Positions 62,058 through 64,000 of a stretch of DNA of 64,000 nucleotides are shown piece after piece. A model generated the notes under the pieces. The model searched no databases, was not told the DNA's origin, and saw nothing but the letters and a program-made list of their open reading frames with translations. The stretch's first letter is position 1; each line of letters opens with the position of its first letter. The translations under genes and the position numbers were made by a program. The DNA is from Bugulina stolonifera. Its lineage: Eukaryota > Bryozoa > Gymnolaemata > Cheilostomatida > Bugulidae. The stretch is from assembly GCA_935421135.1 (NCBI GenBank), contig OW285188.1, positions 15,725,233 to 15,789,232 on the forward strand, read 5' to 3'.

Positions 62058-62296
62058 GCTGCCTCAAGTCAAGTCAGCTGCCATGCAATTTACAAGTCAA
62101 GTCAAGTAGAAATGCAAGTCAAGTGGAAGACAACTTCAAAAAATTTACGTTTTCCAAAACATCACTGTTTTCTTTTGGTAGACATTCCAATCCATGAAAA
62201 ACCATGCCAAGGTGTAGCTGGGCATGTAGGCTATGGTATGCAATTATGGTAAAGAACTAGTCATGTTGTAATAGTGACACTACGATCAAGACTGAT
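62058..62296. mobile_element. Diverged fragment of the hAT MITE family
   Basis: Matches the left two thirds of the element at 58840-59265 (AAGTCAAGTC-rich start, then GGAAGACAACTTCAAA, a TTTTCTTTTGGTAGACATTC segment, and CCATGCCAAGGTGTA). The ends are missing and there are many differences, so it is an older copy. Confidence 0.82.
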
Positions 62297-62353
62297 CATG
62301 TGGTATTATATGTTAGTAACGGTGGTACAGTATTACATAGCATATAGACAGCA

Positions 62354-62557
62354 TGTCACAATCTTCTGAACTGACTATAACTATATACATGTACATTAGG
62401 CTACAGCGTATTGCTTTTTCATTAGTTTGGAGTTAACTTCTAGCAATAAACAAGGATATATTACACTACACACTACATCTTCTCTGCACTAGATAGACCA
62501 AGCTGTGTGTCACTTGATTATCTCTGACTACAGTGACTTCACCGAACTCTCACAAGA
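62354..62557 (+). repeat. Inverted third LTR copy
   Basis: Plus-strand orientation, opposite to the other two LTRs. It has the U3 end (TGTCACAATC) at the outside but stops at CTCTCACAAG, lacking the last 17 bases of a full LTR. About three differences from the neighbouring LTR over 204 bp. Confidence 0.92.
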
Positions 62558-62768
62558 TAGTAGTACTTGTGAGAGTTCGGTGAAGTCACTGTAGTCAGAG
62601 ATAATCAAGTGACACACAGCTTGGTCTATCTAGTGCAGAGAAGATGTAGTGTGTAGTGTAATGTATCCTTGTTTATTGCTAAAAGTTAACTGCAAACTAA
62701 TGAAAAAGCAATACGCTGTAGCCTAATGTACATGTATATAGTTATAGTCAGTTCAGAAGATTGTGACA
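62550..62768 (-). repeat. 3' LTR of the miniature element
   Basis: Matches the 5' LTR at 63733-63953 at every base compared, except that its outer TG-side bases are replaced where it merges with the inverted copy. An AATAAA signal is present on the minus strand. Confidence 0.92.
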
Positions 62769-62849
62769 ACCCCATTTTCCAGATGAAATTAATTTAATTT
62801 CAGTCAATAATTCCTACTATCTTCTGAACAAGCCTTAGTCCATCTCCCT

Positions 62850-63644
62850 TTATCCATTGTCAACTCGTTTACTTGTCTTGTATTTGTTTCCTCTGTGAAA
62901 GTTTCGGTCAGGATCCGCTGATGACCTCACACCAGGTACGTTTCCAATCACCAGGTCATACATAGGATCGTCCATTACTATCGCTTGTACCATCCCTGAG
63001 CAATACGGTGTCCTGATTTGTATGCTGGCCACTGGATACTGCTCGGCTGTGTTATTGACCATCCTAACTTCTCTCTTTGCTCCGGTGTACTGGTTTGGCT
63101 TAACGAATTTTCCTTTAACTATGACTGCTGTGCAACCTGTGTCTCTTATGACTTCCGCAGGTTGGTTATTCACGTAGCCCATTTTAACATCAACATTATT
63201 TTCATCTGCCCCTATTTGTTTGCAGCAAACAATAGTTACATATCTTTTCCCATCCATCTCAATTTCCTGAGGTTCTCTGTCATCTCCTCCTTTTACAATC
63301 GCTTTCATAGCTCCTACCTTGCCTGGTTTCATATTTCCTTGTCTGGACCTCTTACATTCCATAGTGGAGTGTCCAGTAACTCCACAATTGGAACAGTGTT
63401 TCTGTGTTCTCTTGGGGCATATAACTGCAATATGCCCTACTTCATCGCAGATGTAGCATCTACGGGTTTCTTCTTCATCATTGTGTGCGGTAGCTTTCTT
63501 CTCCATGAAGAGCTTTCTACCATGAGCTGCCAAATATCGGTCAGCATCTTCTGCCACTGGTTCAATCCCTCCTATCTTGGATTGCTTCTGATCTGTAAGT
63601 CCAAGGTCCTTGCCCATTTGACTTACTTTTTCCAATAACACCAT
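62850..63644 (-). CDS. Zinc knuckle and retropepsin protein of the miniature LTR element
   Basis: 264 codons starting at an ATG. Near the N-terminus RYLAAHGRKLF resembles the segment that precedes the nucleocapsid in some gypsy-type Gag proteins. Two CCHC knuckles follow (CYICDEVGHIAVIC and CSNCGVTGHSTMEC), then a basic linker and a retropepsin-like domain with RDTGCTAVIV and, later, DLVIGNVPG. There is no capsid domain upstream and no reverse transcriptase downstream, which suggests an internally deleted copy of a larger element. The frame is intact. Confidence 0.9.
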   Translation of the reverse strand: MVLLEKVSQMGKDLGLTDQKQSKIGGIEPVAEDADRYLAAHGRKLFMEKKATAHNDEEETRRCYICDEVGHIAVICPKRTQKHCSNCGVTGHSTMECKRSRQGNMKPGKVGAMKAIVKGGDDREPQEIEMDGKRYVTIVCCKQIGADENNVDVKMGYVNNQPAEVIRDTGCTAVIVKGKFVKPNQYTGAKREVRMVNNTAEQYPVASIQIRTPYCSGMVQAIVMDDPMYDLVIGNVPGVRSSADPDRNFHRGNKYKTSKRVDNG

Positions 63645-63712
63645 CTTTAACTGCAGCTATTAGTATCCGGTGTATGCCGACGTTGTTAATCTCCCTGTCT
63701 GCGACTGATGAC

Positions 63713-63732
63713 TTCCCGGAGCAGCCCCCAAT
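63713..63732 (-). promoter_or_regulatory. Primer-binding site resembling tRNA-Pro type
   Basis: On the minus strand TGGGGGCTGCTCCGGGA begins two bases after the 5' LTR. It differs from the complement of a tRNA-Pro 3' end (TGGGGGCTCGTCCGGGA, from general knowledge of retroviral sites) only by a swapped CG pair. The primer could be tRNA-Pro or a similar tRNA. Confidence 0.65.
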
Positions 63733-63953
63733 TGTCACAAGATAGTAGTACTTGTGAGAGTTCGGTGAAGTCACTGTAGTCAGAGATAATCAAGTGACAC
63801 ACAGCTTGGTCTATCTAGTGCAGAGAAGATGTAGTGTGTAGTGTAATGTATCCTTGTTTATTGCTAAAAGTTAACTGCAAACTAATGAAAAAGCAATACG
63901 CTGTAGCCTAATGTACATGTATATAGTTATAGTCAGTTCAGAAGATTGTGACA
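63733..63953 (-). repeat. 5' LTR of the miniature element, 221 bp
   Basis: Bounded by TG...CA within the short inverted ends TGTCAC/GTGACA. The U5 end contains a small hairpin, TCACAAG-loop-CTTGTGA, around the 9-base loop atagtagta. This hairpin is at the centre of the palindrome formed by the other two LTR copies. Confidence 0.93.
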
Positions 63954-64000
63954 CAGCACATGGTACAGTACAGAGTGTCCACTGGCTCGTCCTGCAACTC

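Larger units (their letters stand above)
62354..63953 (-). mobile_element. Miniature LTR retrotransposon with an extra inverted LTR
   Basis: Read on the minus strand: 5' LTR (63953-63733), primer-binding site, zinc knuckle-protease ORF, polypurine tract, 3' LTR (62768-62550), then a nearly complete LTR copy in reverse orientation (62557-62354). The whole 1600-bp block is flanked by a 5-bp duplication, cagca, at 62349-62353 and 63954-63958, so it was inserted as one unit. Both outer ends are therefore U3 ends (TGTCACAATC), not U3 and U5. The internal region is only 964 bp, without a capsid domain or polymerase; it is non-autonomous. Confidence 0.9.

Overview
This window is nuclear DNA from an animal. 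It is AT-rich, its genes are split by GT-AG introns, and five of them belong to eukaryotic or metazoan families: VPS51, EMC6, ribosomal protein eL20/RPL18A, a cytosolic sulfotransferase, and three rolling-stone-like membrane proteins. Compact genes packed among small DNA transposons, tRNA-derived SINEs and LTR elements suggest an early-branching or marine invertebrate, perhaps a sponge, but the sequence does not settle this. No bacterial operons, CRISPR arrays or rRNA genes were seen.

Layout. 1-9.3 kb: mostly non-coding, with two possible terminal exons (215-321, 9079-9294) and a dead Tc1/mariner element (1282-2278). 10.5-12.7 kb: an unrecognised five-exon plus-strand gene (200 aa). 13.6-24.7 kb: a complete 19-exon VPS51 gene on the minus strand (776 aa); intron 5 is almost filled by a 2.06-kb foldback transposon with an 8-bp target duplication. 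27.1-28.1 kb: EMC6 (minus, 109 aa), with a 19-bp minisatellite directly after its stop. 28.8-30.1 kb: a small MITE and a 718-bp hAT-type element. 31.8-34.1 kb: unassigned exon-like segments. 35.4-39.9 kb: a six-exon sulfotransferase (plus, 302 aa) with a 14-bp minisatellite in an intron. 40.8-45.8 kb: two tandem rolling-stone-like genes (minus) separated by a SINE. 46.0-47.2 kb: a 5'-truncated non-LTR retrotransposon. 48.3-53.9 kb: a very young LTR retrotransposon with apparently identical 810-bp LTRs that encodes Gag, protease and a zinc-finger/acidic protein but no reverse transcriptase. 54.4-58.0 kb: a third rolling-stone-like gene with another SINE in its first intron. 58.8-59.3 kb: a 426-bp hAT MITE. 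59.4-61.3 kb: RPL18A. 62.35-63.95 kb: a miniature LTR element with zinc knuckles and protease, carrying an extra inverted LTR.

How it fits together. The host genes are housekeeping (GARP/EARP tethering, ER membrane insertion, ribosome) or small-molecule/membrane functions and share no pathway. The more unusual biology is in the mobile DNA: two non-autonomous LTR elements without polymerase, one apparently integrated after its U5-end hairpin primed an inverted LTR copy; a foldback element with satellite-like arms; two hAT-type elements; a SINE family with 15-bp target duplications; and a dispersed short hairpin around an AGTTGTCCTCTC core. All coordinates and splice models were read by eye. 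Exon phases were checked for every gene model, but no database search was possible.
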